From: DATFGK01 sp046712825
Lineage (GTDB): Bacteria; Actinomycetota; AC-67
Direction: 5' to 3'
Length of the DNA: 20,846 nucleotides
Assembly (NCBI GenBank): GCA_046712825.1
Contig: JBKKCR010000240.1
Coordinates: 1-20,846 of the forward strand
Positions 8,465 to 15,541 of this stretch are shown piece after piece. A program made the translations under genes and the position numbers. The notes under the pieces were generated by a model. It was given only the letters and a program-made list of their open reading frames with translations, was not told where the DNA came from and did no database searches. Each line of letters starts with the position of its first letter. Position 1 is the first letter of the stretch.

Positions 8465-9832
8465 TTACGGGGAGAGGAACCAAGGGCTGGAGTACGCGAC
8501 CGCTCCGCCGAGCGCGGCGACGTCGGACGGCAAGTGGACATCGGCGGTTCGCGAAGGATCGGTTATGCGGAGGAGGACCCACTCGCCCTCACCGATGTCG
8601 ATGTCGATCTGGAACTGCAGCGGCGCGGCGTCGTCCGCGGGGACGAGAGCCGGGAAAGCGGCGGCGATCGTGACGCCGTCGGACGCGGGTCGAAGCACCT
8701 GCACGTTCAGCGGTTTGCCGGTCCAGCCGCCCTTGGCCACGTCGAGCAGGAACGTCACCGGCCCGGAGGAATGCGTCAGCGTTCGGCCCATCTGGACGCC
8801 GTTCGCCGAAGCGTCGAGCCGGAGTCCGGCCTCCCTTGTGGCGAATGCACGCCGAGCGACCATCGCCTCGCGCACGCCCTCGCGGGTCAGTTCCGATACC
8901 CACAAGCCGCCGCGCGCCTTCCCCGCGACGCCGTACGCCTCGCCGTGCTCGTCGCTCACACCGATCATCCCGACGCGCCAACCCGCGTTCAGGATCGCCG
9001 AGATCGGTTCGGGTTGGTCCGGGAACGCGCGGAAGAACAGGTAGTCGTCGAACCCGTTGAGCGCCTCGCAGGTGACCACCCGGTCTCGCGCGGCAGCGAC
9101 GAACTCGAAGTCGTTGAAGTTCCCGTACAGGTTCGGGTGATTGAACCCGGCGAGCCCGTCCGCTCCGCCGCCGAGCAGCGGCCGTCGCGGATCCGCGCGG
9201 AGCCAGTCGTAGAAGCCGTGCATCGTCGCGAGGATCTCCGGCGTCGCGCGGATCGTCGGCTCGATCGCGTCGCTGATCTGCGGGCCGGGGCCCGGCAATA
9301 TGTTGAAGAATTCGGGCAGCCCTTTCTGCGTGATCAGCGCTCGGCTTTGGATCGGGTCGGTCCACTGCTGCGTGAACCACACGTTCAAGTGCCCGAGGGT
9401 CCCCGTCGTCCACTCGAATCCGCGCATGGCAACGAAGGTGCCTGCCGCGTCGGCCGCGTCGGCGATCTCGGCGGAGCGCGCCCATGACTCCTCGCTCATC
9501 CCGACGACCATCGCGCACGGGCTCCCGGTGGAGCAGACGAGGTCGAGGTGCTCCTTGCCCATCACTGCGTGCTCGGTGAGCGAGGCGACGTCGAGCCCCT
9601 GGCACAACATCTGCTCGTAGGCCGCGTCGGGGTTGCCGACCGCGTCTCCCGAGAAGATCGAGTGGTTGTGCAGATCGGAGTGGACGACGAAGCGACCTGG
9701 GAAGAGCTTCGACGCTCGCGACACGCCGAAGGTGTCGACGCAGCCGTCGGTCGCCGCACCGCCGAGCCGCGGCCGAGCCACGAGCAGTCCGGCGAGGCCT
9801 GCGCTCATCTTCAGGAACGAGCGTCGATCCAT
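8465..9832 (-). CDS. Tat-exported PHP/CehA-McbA-like metallohydrolase
   Basis: A 455-aa protein. The N-terminus has RRSFLK (3-8), then a hydrophobic stretch, ending near GGAA (24-27): a twin-arginine signal, so export after folding is expected. The PHP domain begins at HSDLHNHSIFSGDA (51-64), giving metal ligands around His51, Asp53, His55 and His57, continues with LTEHA (His88) and GFEWT (Glu140) and GHLNV (His148), and ends with GFNHPN and VSDEHGEA motifs carrying further ligands. This set resembles CehA/McbA enzymes and other PHP phosphoesterases or esterases; the substrate is unknown. The start ATG has a close AAGG. The cyclase gene follows 34 bp later and may be co-transcribed. The export signal and metal motifs are visible; the enzyme activity is inferred from the family. 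Confidence 0.82.
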   Translation of the reverse strand: MDRRSFLKMSAGLAGLLVARPRLGGAATDGCVDTFGVSRASKLFPGRFVVHSDLHNHSIFSGDAVGNPDAAYEQMLCQGLDVASLTEHAVMGKEHLDLVCSTGSPCAMVVGMSEESWARSAEIADAADAAGTFVAMRGFEWTTGTLGHLNVWFTQQWTDPIQSRALITQKGLPEFFNILPGPGPQISDAIEPTIRATPEILATMHGFYDWLRADPRRPLLGGGADGLAGFNHPNLYGNFNDFEFVAAARDRVVTCEALNGFDDYLFFRAFPDQPEPISAILNAGWRVGMIGVSDEHGEAYGVAGKARGGLWVSELTREGVREAMVARRAFATREAGLRLDASANGVQMGRTLTHSSGPVTFLLDVAKGGWTGKPLNVQVLRPASDGVTIAAAFPALVPADDAAPLQFQIDIDIGEGEWVLLRITDPSRTADVHLPSDVAALGGAVAYSSPWFLSP

Positions 9833-9874
9833 GCCCTTAGGTTCGACGCCGGGCCCCGGGAGACCTGGCGGAGC

Positions 9875-9952
9875 TCAGATCCCGCCGAGCATCTCTCCGA
9901 CCCGGCGGACCTGCGCCGCCGTCGACAGCGGCATGTTGAAGATCTTGCTCAT
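9875..9952 (-). CDS. 25-codon ORF coupled to the first selenoprotein gene
   Basis: Its ATG overlaps the TGA of the selenoprotein gene at 9949 (ATGA), and it ends with TGA at 9875-9877. The product would be 25 residues, beginning MSKIFNMPLS and ending GEMLGGI, with RR in the middle and no membrane segment or cysteine. I recognise no family. The ATGA overlap is what one expects of a coupled gene, but a 25-codon frame can occur by chance. It could also be a remnant of a lost longer gene. Confidence 0.35.
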   Translation of the reverse strand: MSKIFNMPLSTAAQVRRVGEMLGGI

Positions 9953-10485
9953 GCGTCCCCCTCTTTCAGTGCCGCCATGATCTCTTCGAACGGAGCGTGA
10001 TCCGAAACGTACCCGTCTATGTGCTCGTAGCGGATCACGTTGCCGGAGCCGATCACGAACGTCGCGCCGAGCTGCTTCGGTCGCTTGCCGAGCCGGTGCT
10101 GTCGCTTCCCCGCGGCGGTGGCCTTGAGGACTCCGGCTGCGGTCTTCGGCCCGGCGAGCTCGTACCAACGTCCGTTGCGAAGCGATGCGATCTCCGCCGC
10201 TTCCCCGTCCTCATCGAGGAGGACGGGGAAGTCGATCTCCTCGTCGTCGATGAAGGCGCGCGCGTAGCGGGCATCCCCGGTGCCGATCGCAACGATCTCC
10301 GCACCGTGCTCCTTGATCTCCTCGTGATGCTGACGCAACTGCGCAGCGTGATACCGGCAATGCAGTCACCCGAAGTGGCGCAGAAAAACCAGAACGACGG
10401 GTCGGTCGGCCCAGGAGTCGCCGAGCCGATGCTCCTCGCCGTCCACGTCGGCGAGCGTCAAGTCGGTTATGGCTGCGAGGTCCAT
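9949..10485 (-). CDS. peroxiredoxin-like selenoprotein (AhpC/TSA_2 family, U-x-x-C), copy 1
   Basis: 178 aa if the in-frame TGA at 10366-10368 is read as selenocysteine. From ATG 10485 the protein opens MDLAAITDLT, has DGEEHRLGD and VVLVFLRHFG, then codon 40 is TGA, followed by LHC, so the redox motif is U40-L-H-C43 where relatives have CxxC. The rest (AIGTGDARYARAF, FPVLLDEDG, LGATFVIGSGNVIRYEHID, DHAPFEE) is a complete AhpC/TSA_2 domain, the family that includes eukaryotic SelU-type proteins. The likely role is thiol-dependent peroxide reduction or disulfide exchange in the cytoplasm. Without recoding only a fragment from about codon 50 would be called. A SECIS-like hairpin follows the TGA, and a neighbouring paralogue has the same TGA. 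TGA also serves as a true stop here. Selenocysteine incorporation is inferred from sequence. Confidence 0.85.
10329..10347 (-). promoter_or_regulatory. SECIS-like hairpin, copy 1
   Basis: The transcript reads GCUGCGCAGUUGCGUCAGC. GCUG pairs with CAGC and CGCA with UGCG, leaving one bulged U and an apical GU at nucleotides 27-28 after the UGA. A bulged U plus an apical GU at this distance resembles known bacterial SECIS elements, such as that of E. coli fdhF. Pairing was done by eye. Confidence 0.7.
10366..10368 (-). other. in-frame TGA read as selenocysteine (codon 40, copy 1)
   Basis: The codon stands between GGG (Gly39) and CTG CAT TGC (Leu-His-Cys), replacing the first Cys of the family's CxxC. 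Reading frame and homology to the paralogue continue unbroken on both sides. Confidence 0.85.
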
Positions 10486-10493
10486 CGACGCGA

Positions 10494-10499
10494 AGGATA
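10494..10499 (-). promoter_or_regulatory. -10-like TATCCT of a leaderless promoter, copy 1
   Basis: On the minus strand TATCCT fits TANNNT and ends 8 nt before the ATG at 10485, the spacing at which transcription would start at or next to the start codon. No Shine-Dalgarno is present. The paralogue has the same hexamer at the same distance. No clear -35 element is seen. Confidence 0.45.
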
Positions 10500-10508
10500 G
10501 CCTTTCGA

Positions 10509-10522
10509 GGCGGTTTGCCGCC
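10509..10522 (-). terminator. weak hairpin between the two selenoprotein genes
   Basis: GGCGG and CCGCC arms (5 bp) flank a 4-nt loop, 9 nt after the stop of copy 2 on the minus strand. No T-tract follows, so it may be a weak terminator or attenuator, or nothing; it lies just upstream of the -10 of copy 1. Confidence 0.25.
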
Positions 10523-10530
10523 CCCGGGCG

Positions 10531-11058
10531 CTATCTGCTGAGGACCTCGAATACTTCTTCAAACGGGGCGTGATCGACGGTCGTCTGGTCTATGTGCTCG
10601 TAGCGGACGGCGTCGCCGGGCCCCACAACGAAGGTCGCGCCGAGCTGGAACACGCGCTTGCCTGCCATGTGGATCTTGTGGCCCGCGCGTCGCGTTCGCA
10701 TTGAAGCGCGGTAGGTCCCCGGGCCGAGCACGTTCCACGCGCTCCCGCGCTTGACGCTCGCCATCTTCGCCGCGACGGCATCGTCGTCGACGAGAACCGG
10801 GAAGGGGATGCGCTCTTCCTCGACGAAGCCGCTCGCGTACCGGGCGTTACCCGTGCCGATCGCGACGACCTCGGAGCCCGTCTTCTTGATCTCGTCGTAA
10901 GCGTCGCGCAACTGCGCGGCATGTTCCCGGCAGTGCAGTCACCCGAAGTGGCGGAGAAAGACGAGAACGACCGTCCGGTCGGCCCAGTAGTCGCCGAGAC
11001 GATGGTCCTCACCGTCCGCGCCGGGCAAAGTGAGAGCAGAAAGAGCGGGAAGATCCAC
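10531..11058 (-). CDS. peroxiredoxin-like selenoprotein (AhpC/TSA_2 family, U-x-x-C), copy 2
   Basis: 175 aa if the in-frame TGA at 10939-10941 is read as selenocysteine. From GTG 11058 it opens MDLPALSALT, aligning residue for residue with copy 1, then DGEDHRLGD, VVLVFLRHFG, TGA at codon 40, and LHC, giving U40-L-H-C43. The remainder (AIGTGNARYASGF, FPVLVDDD, LGATFVVGPGDAVRYEHID, DHAPFEE) is the same AhpC/TSA_2 fold. The two copies are similar along their whole length but clearly diverged, so the TGA has been kept through divergence. The start is set by alignment to copy 1 and the TATCCT element; there is no Shine-Dalgarno, and the nearest AGGAG is 22 nt away. The gap to copy 1 is 45 bp with its own -10 candidate. 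The gene diverges from lhr. The role is probably peroxide or disulfide reduction; partner and substrate are unknown. Confidence 0.85.
10905..10918 (-). promoter_or_regulatory. SECIS-like hairpin, copy 2
   Basis: The transcript reads CGCGCAGUUGCGCG: CGCGCA pairs with UGCGCG around an apical GU at nucleotides 27-28 after the UGA, the same distance as in copy 1. No bulged U is present in this stem, and an outer G-C pair is possible past one mismatch. Part of the sequence is fixed by coding for Ala-Gln-Leu-Arg in both genes. Confidence 0.65.
10939..10941 (-). other. in-frame TGA read as selenocysteine (codon 40, copy 2)
   Basis: Same codon number and same context (Gly39 before, Leu-His-Cys after) as copy 1. 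Coding similarity continues on both sides of the TGA. Confidence 0.85.
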
Positions 11059-11066
11059 GAGGCACG

Positions 11067-11072
11067 AGGATA
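11067..11072 (-). promoter_or_regulatory. -10-like TATCCT of a leaderless promoter, copy 2
   Basis: TATCCT on the minus strand ends 8 nt before GTG 11058, with no ribosome-binding site between. Hexamer and spacing match copy 1 exactly, although the 8 intervening bases differ. Confidence 0.45.
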
Positions 11073-11144
11073 TCCGCGGCTCCTGTCGACGGCGAACTTG
11101 GCCCCGAGCAAGGTGTCGGTGACGTGGTGCAAGATGGTCGCGCG

Positions 11145-14100
11145 ATGAACCCCCGATCGTCCTTCTCGCTGCCGGTCCGGGCCTGGTTCGACGCGACCTT
11201 CGCCGGGCCCACGCCGGCTCAATCCGAGGCCTGGGGTGCGATCGCCTCGGGCGAGAACGCGCTCGTCGTCGCGCCCACCGGCTCGGGCAAGACGCTCGCG
11301 GCGTTCCTTTGGTCGCTCGACCGGCTCCTCACCGGGCCCGAGCCCGAAACCAAAGAGCGCCGTCTCCGCGTCCTCTACGTCTCGCCGCTCAAGGCGCTCG
11401 CCGACGACATCGAGCGCAACCTCCGGGCGCCGCTGACCGGGATCACGCGCCAGGCGGAGCGGACCGACACGAAGCTCCGCGACGTCCAGGTTGCTATCCG
11501 AACCGGCGATACCCCGGCCGACGACCGCCGGCGTTTCGCGAAGCACCCGCCCGACATCCTGATCACGACGCCGGAGTCCCTCTTCCTGATCCTCACGAGC
11601 CAGGCGCGCGAGGCCCTGCGGAACGTCGAGACCGTCATCGTCGACGAGGTTCATGCGATCGTCGGAAGCAAGCGCGGCGCCCACCTGGCTCTGTCGCTCG
11701 AGCGCCTGGACGAGCTGCTCGACAAGCCGGCTCAGCGCGTCGGCCTGAGCGCCACGGTGCGCCCCACGGAGGAAGTCGCTCGATTCCTCGGCGGCGGCCG
11801 TGCCGTCACGGTGGTCCAGCCGAAGCAAGAGAAGAGCTGGGACCTCCGGATCGAGGTCCCCATCGAGGACATGGCCGCGCTCGGGCGCCCGACCGAGGAC
11901 TTCAAGCCCGGCGACGTCCTGTCCGCCGTCGAGCGGACCAGCATCTGGCCTCACGTCGAGCAGCGCATCTCCGACCTGATCGCCGAGCACCAGGCGACGA
12001 TCGTGTTCGCCAACTCGCGCCGCCTCTCCGAACGCCTCTGCGGCCAGATCAACGAGCTCAACGAGGAGCCCGTGGCCCGCGCCCACCACGGCTCGGTCGC
12101 GCGAGAGCAGCGCACGCAGATCGAGGAGGACCTGAAAGCCGGGCGCCTCAAGTCCGTCGTCGCGACGAGCTCGCTCGAGCTCGGCATCGATATGGGCGCG
12201 GTGGATCTGGTGATCCAAGTCGAAGCGCCGGCGTCGGTCGCGCAGGGCTTGCAGCGCATCGGCCGCGCGGGCCACCACGTCGGCGCGACGAGCCGCGGGA
12301 TCGTGTTCCCCAAGCATCGCGGGGACCTCGTCCCGTGCACGCTCGTCGTCAAGCGGATGCGCGAAGGCGGGATCGAGGCCATGCGTTACCCGCGCAACCC
12401 GCTCGACGTGCTCGCGCAGCAGATCGTCGCGATGGTCGCCATGGACGACTGGAACGTCGACACCCTCGAGAAGGTGATCCGCCGCGCGGCGCCGTTCGAG
12501 GATCTGCCGCGCAGCTCGTTCGAAGCGGTCCTCGACATGCTTTCCGGGCGGTACCCGTCCGACGAGTTCGCCGAGCTCCGGCCGCGCCTGAACTGGGACC
12601 GGATCGACGGACGCCTGACCGCCCGCCCCGGCGCGCAGCGACTCGCCGTCACGTCGGGCGGAACGATCCCCGATCGAGGCCTTTACGGCGTGTTCACCGC
12701 CTCGGAGAAGCCGACGCGCGTCGGCGAGCTCGACGAAGAAATGGTCTACGAGTCGCGCGTCGGTGACGTCTTCGTGCTCGGCGCCTCGAGCTGGCGGATC
12801 GAGGACATCACGCGCGATCGCGTCATCGTTTCCCCGGCACCCGGCGTTCCCGGCAAGATGCCCTTCTGGCACGGCGACTCGATCGGGCGTCCCGTCGAGC
12901 TCGGTCGGGCGCTCGGCGCCTTCACCCGAGAGATCGCCGCGATGAAGCCCGCCAAAGCCGAGCAACACCTGCGAGACCTCGGCTGCGACGACAACGCGGC
13001 GCGGAACCTGGTCCAGTACCTGACCGAACAGCGCGAGGCCACCGGTACCTTGCCGGACGACCGCACGATCGTGGTGGAGCGCTTCCGGGACGAGCTCGGG
13101 GATTGGCGCGTTTGCATCCACTCGCCGTTCGGTGCGCGGGTTCACGCGCCGTGGGCACAAGCGATCGAGACCCGCGTTCGCGAGCGGCTCGGCATCGAGG
13201 TGCAGACCATGTACACGGACGACGGCATCGTCGTGCGTCTGCCCGAGGCGGACGAGACCCCCGCGGCCGGCTCGATCATCATCGAGCCCGAGGAGATCGA
13301 GGAGCTCGTCGTCGGATCCGTCGGCTCGAGCGCTTTGTTCGCCGGCCGTTTCCGCGAGTGCGCCGCGCGGGCGCTCCTGCTGCCGCGGCGCCGTCCCGGG
13401 CAGCGCACTCCGCTGTGGCAACAACGCCAGCGTTCGGCCGACCTGCTCCAGGCCGCGAGCCGGTACGGGTCGTTCCCGATCCTCCTCGAGACCTATCGCG
13501 AATGCCTCCAAGACGTGTTCGATCTCCCGGCGTTGCAAGAGTTGCTCCAGGCGATCGAGCGACGCGAGATCCGCGTCGTCGAGGTGGATACCTCGATGCC
13601 GTCGCCGTTCGCGTCATCGCTGCAGTTCGGCTACGTCGCAGCCTTCATGTATGAAGGCGATGCCCCGCTCGCCGAGCGCCGGGCGCAAGCGCTGTCGCTC
13701 GACCGTCAGGTGCTCGCCGAGCTCCTCGGTTCGGCCGAGCTTCGCGAGCTGGTCGATCCGGGCGCGCTGGCCGATCTGGAGCTCGACCTCCAGCGGCTGA
13801 GCCCCGAGCGCCGGATCCGCGACGCCGACGACCTTCACGACGCCCTTCGGGTGCTCGGCGACCTGACCGAAGACGAAGCCTCCGCCCGCGGCGCGACGCG
13901 CGAGCTCATGGACGCGGTCGAACGATCGCGCCGGGCATTGCGCCTCCGCGTCGCGGGCGAGGAGCGTCTGATCGCCGCCGAGGACGCGTCCCGATACCGC
14001 GACGCGCTCGGCGTCGTCCCTCCCGCGGGGGTCCCCGAGGCGTTCCTCGAGCCGGTCACCGATCCGCTCGGCGACCTCGTGGCCCGCTTCGCACGCACAC

Positions 14101-15539
14101 ACGGGCCGTTCCTCGCCGCCGATGCGGCCGGGAGGCTCGGTCTGGGGGTCGCCGTCGTCGAGCAGACGCTGCGCCGACTCGGCTCCCAGAGTCGCGTGCT
14201 CGAGGGTGCCTTCCGGCCGATGGCGTCCGGTCGCGAATGGATCGACGCCGAGGTTCTCCGCATCCTTCGCCGTCGGTCGCTGGCCGCCTTCCGCAAGGAA
14301 GTGGAACCCGTTCCGCCGGAGGGGCTCGCCCGGTTCCTGCCTGCCTGGCAGGACGTCGGTTCCGACCGGAGGGCGACCGTCGAGTCCTTGCTGACCATCG
14401 TCGAGCAGCTCCAGGGCGTCCTGGTGCCGGCGAGCGCCCTCGAGCGCTCGATCCTGCCCGCTCGACTGAGCGGCTACACGCCGAGCCTCCTCGACCAGCT
14501 TTGCGCCTCCGGCGAGGTCGTGTGGGCGGGCGCGGGAGCGCTGGGCCCAGACGACGGCTGGATCACGCTGTGTCTTGCCGATCAGGGACGGCTCTTGATC
14601 TCGCCCGTCGCCGCGGCAGACCTGTCCGCGACCGCGGTCGCAGTCCGGGAAGCTCTCGGCGATCGGGGGGCGCTCTTCTTCCGTCAGATCGGCGAAGCGA
14701 CGGGCTCCTCCGACGACACGGAGCTCGTGCTGGCCCTGTGGGAGCTCGTCTGGGCCGGGATCGTGACCAACGACTCGCTCACCGCTTTGCGGGCTTTGAT
14801 CGCGGCCGGCGGCGTATCGCGGAAGCCGGCCCGGCGTCGCGGTCATCGCGGCCCCGCCTTACCCGCCCGGCTCGGACCGCCGGCCGCCGCCGGACGCTGG
14901 AGCCTGCTACCCGAGCGCGAGCCCGACGCCACCGTGCGGCTCCACGCGGCCGCTCGCGCGCTCCTTGGACGCCACGGCGTGCTCACGCGAGGCGCGGTCG
15001 CCGCCGAGCGGACCCACGGGGGCTTCGCCGCCGTCTATCCGGTCCTCAAAGCCATGGAGGATGCGGGTCGCTGCCGCCGGGGCTACTTCGTCGAGGGCCT
15101 CGGCGGTGCCCAGTTCGCGCTGCCCGGAGCCGTCGACCGGATGCGCACCACCCCCCCTGCGGAACCGCATGCGGTGGTGCTCGCGGCCACCGACCCGGCC
15201 AACCCCTACGGCGCGGCCCTGGCATGGCCCGACTCGCCCGCAGAGAACGGCGGCCACCGAGCCGGACGCAAGGCCGGAGCCTACATCGTGCTGGTCGACG
15301 GAGGGCCGGCGCTGTACGTGGAGAAGGGCGGTCGCTCCCTGCTGGCGCAGAACCATGAGCCCGCGGCGCTGGACGCGGCCCTCGCGGCCCTGGCGGCGGC
15401 AGCTCGGGCCGGCACGCTCGGCCTCCTCGCCGTCGAGCGGGTCAACGGCGCCCCGGTCGTCTTCGACTCTCCGATCGGGAATGCGATGACGAAGGCAGGC
15501 TTCGTGCGCACGCCGAAGGGCCTGCGGCTGCGGGTCTGA
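11145..15539 (+). CDS. lhr: ATP-dependent helicase Lhr
   Basis: A 1464-aa superfamily 2 helicase from ATG 11145; GTG 11124 would add seven residues. Motifs: the Q-motif-like PTPAQSEAW (22-30), Walker A APTGSGKT (43-50), TTPESL (141-146), DEVH (167-170), SAT (202-204), and QRIGRAGH (370-377) as motif VI. A winged-helix and Lhr-core region follows, and the last 600 residues are the long C-terminal domain of full-length bacterial Lhr. The length is close to that of mycobacterial Lhr. The family translocates 3' to 5' on single-stranded DNA and unwinds duplexes, preferring RNA:DNA hybrids, and is DNA-damage linked in mycobacteria. nei2 starts 2 bp after the stop, so the two form an operon, an arrangement also seen in mycobacteria. 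No Shine-Dalgarno is seen before the start. It diverges from the selenoprotein genes across 86 bp. Confidence 0.93.
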   Translation: MNPRSSFSLPVRAWFDATFAGPTPAQSEAWGAIASGENALVVAPTGSGKTLAAFLWSLDRLLTGPEPETKERRLRVLYVSPLKALADDIERNLRAPLTGITRQAERTDTKLRDVQVAIRTGDTPADDRRRFAKHPPDILITTPESLFLILTSQAREALRNVETVIVDEVHAIVGSKRGAHLALSLERLDELLDKPAQRVGLSATVRPTEEVARFLGGGRAVTVVQPKQEKSWDLRIEVPIEDMAALGRPTEDFKPGDVLSAVERTSIWPHVEQRISDLIAEHQATIVFANSRRLSERLCGQINELNEEPVARAHHGSVAREQRTQIEEDLKAGRLKSVVATSSLELGIDMGAVDLVIQVEAPASVAQGLQRIGRAGHHVGATSRGIVFPKHRGDLVPCTLVVKRMREGGIEAMRYPRNPLDVLAQQIVAMVAMDDWNVDTLEKVIRRAAPFEDLPRSSFEAVLDMLSGRYPSDEFAELRPRLNWDRIDGRLTARPGAQRLAVTSGGTIPDRGLYGVFTASEKPTRVGELDEEMVYESRVGDVFVLGASSWRIEDITRDRVIVSPAPGVPGKMPFWHGDSIGRPVELGRALGAFTREIAAMKPAKAEQHLRDLGCDDNAARNLVQYLTEQREATGTLPDDRTIVVERFRDELGDWRVCIHSPFGARVHAPWAQAIETRVRERLGIEVQTMYTDDGIVVRLPEADETPAAGSIIIEPEEIEELVVGSVGSSALFAGRFRECAARALLLPRRRPGQRTPLWQQRQRSADLLQAASRYGSFPILLETYRECLQDVFDLPALQELLQAIERREIRVVEVDTSMPSPFASSLQFGYVAAFMYEGDAPLAERRAQALSLDRQVLAELLGSAELRELVDPGALADLELDLQRLSPERRIRDADDLHDALRVLGDLTEDEASARGATRELMDAVERSRRALRLRVAGEERLIAAEDASRYRDALGVVPPAGVPEAFLEPVTDPLGDLVARFARTHGPFLAADAAGRLGLGVAVVEQTLRRLGSQSRVLEGAFRPMASGREWIDAEVLRILRRRSLAAFRKEVEPVPPEGLARFLPAWQDVGSDRRATVESLLTIVEQLQGVLVPASALERSILPARLSGYTPSLLDQLCASGEVVWAGAGALGPDDGWITLCLADQGRLLISPVAAADLSATAVAVREALGDRGALFFRQIGEATGSSDDTELVLALWELVWAGIVTNDSLTALRALIAAGGVSRKPARRRGHRGPALPARLGPPAAAGRWSLLPEREPDATVRLHAAARALLGRHGVLTRGAVAAERTHGGFAAVYPVLKAMEDAGRCRRGYFVEGLGGAQFALPGAVDRMRTTPPAEPHAVVLAATDPANPYGAALAWPDSPAENGGHRAGRKAGAYIVLVDGGPALYVEKGGRSLLAQNHEPAALDAALAALAAAARAGTLGLLAVERVNGAPVVFDSPIGNAMTKAGFVRTPKGLRLRV

Positions 15540-15541
15540 TC

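Noticed and set aside
8431..8541. Upstream ATG start of the cyclase gene
   Set aside because: It would place 37 unrelated residues over the conserved end of the PHP gene; the cyclase domain begins just after GTG 8430.
10366..10941. The two in-frame TGAs as nonsense mutations (pseudogenes)
   Set aside because: Both paralogues have the TGA at the same catalytic codon, and reading frames are otherwise intact and conserved on both sides.
10590..13538. Long open frame on the minus strand across the second selenoprotein gene and lhr
   Set aside because: It is antisense to two well-supported genes and has Arg/Asp-rich low-complexity composition typical of GC-rich shadow frames.
13614..14846. Minus-strand open frame opposite the Lhr C-terminal domain
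   Set aside because: Antisense shadow with charge-rich composition and no start signal.
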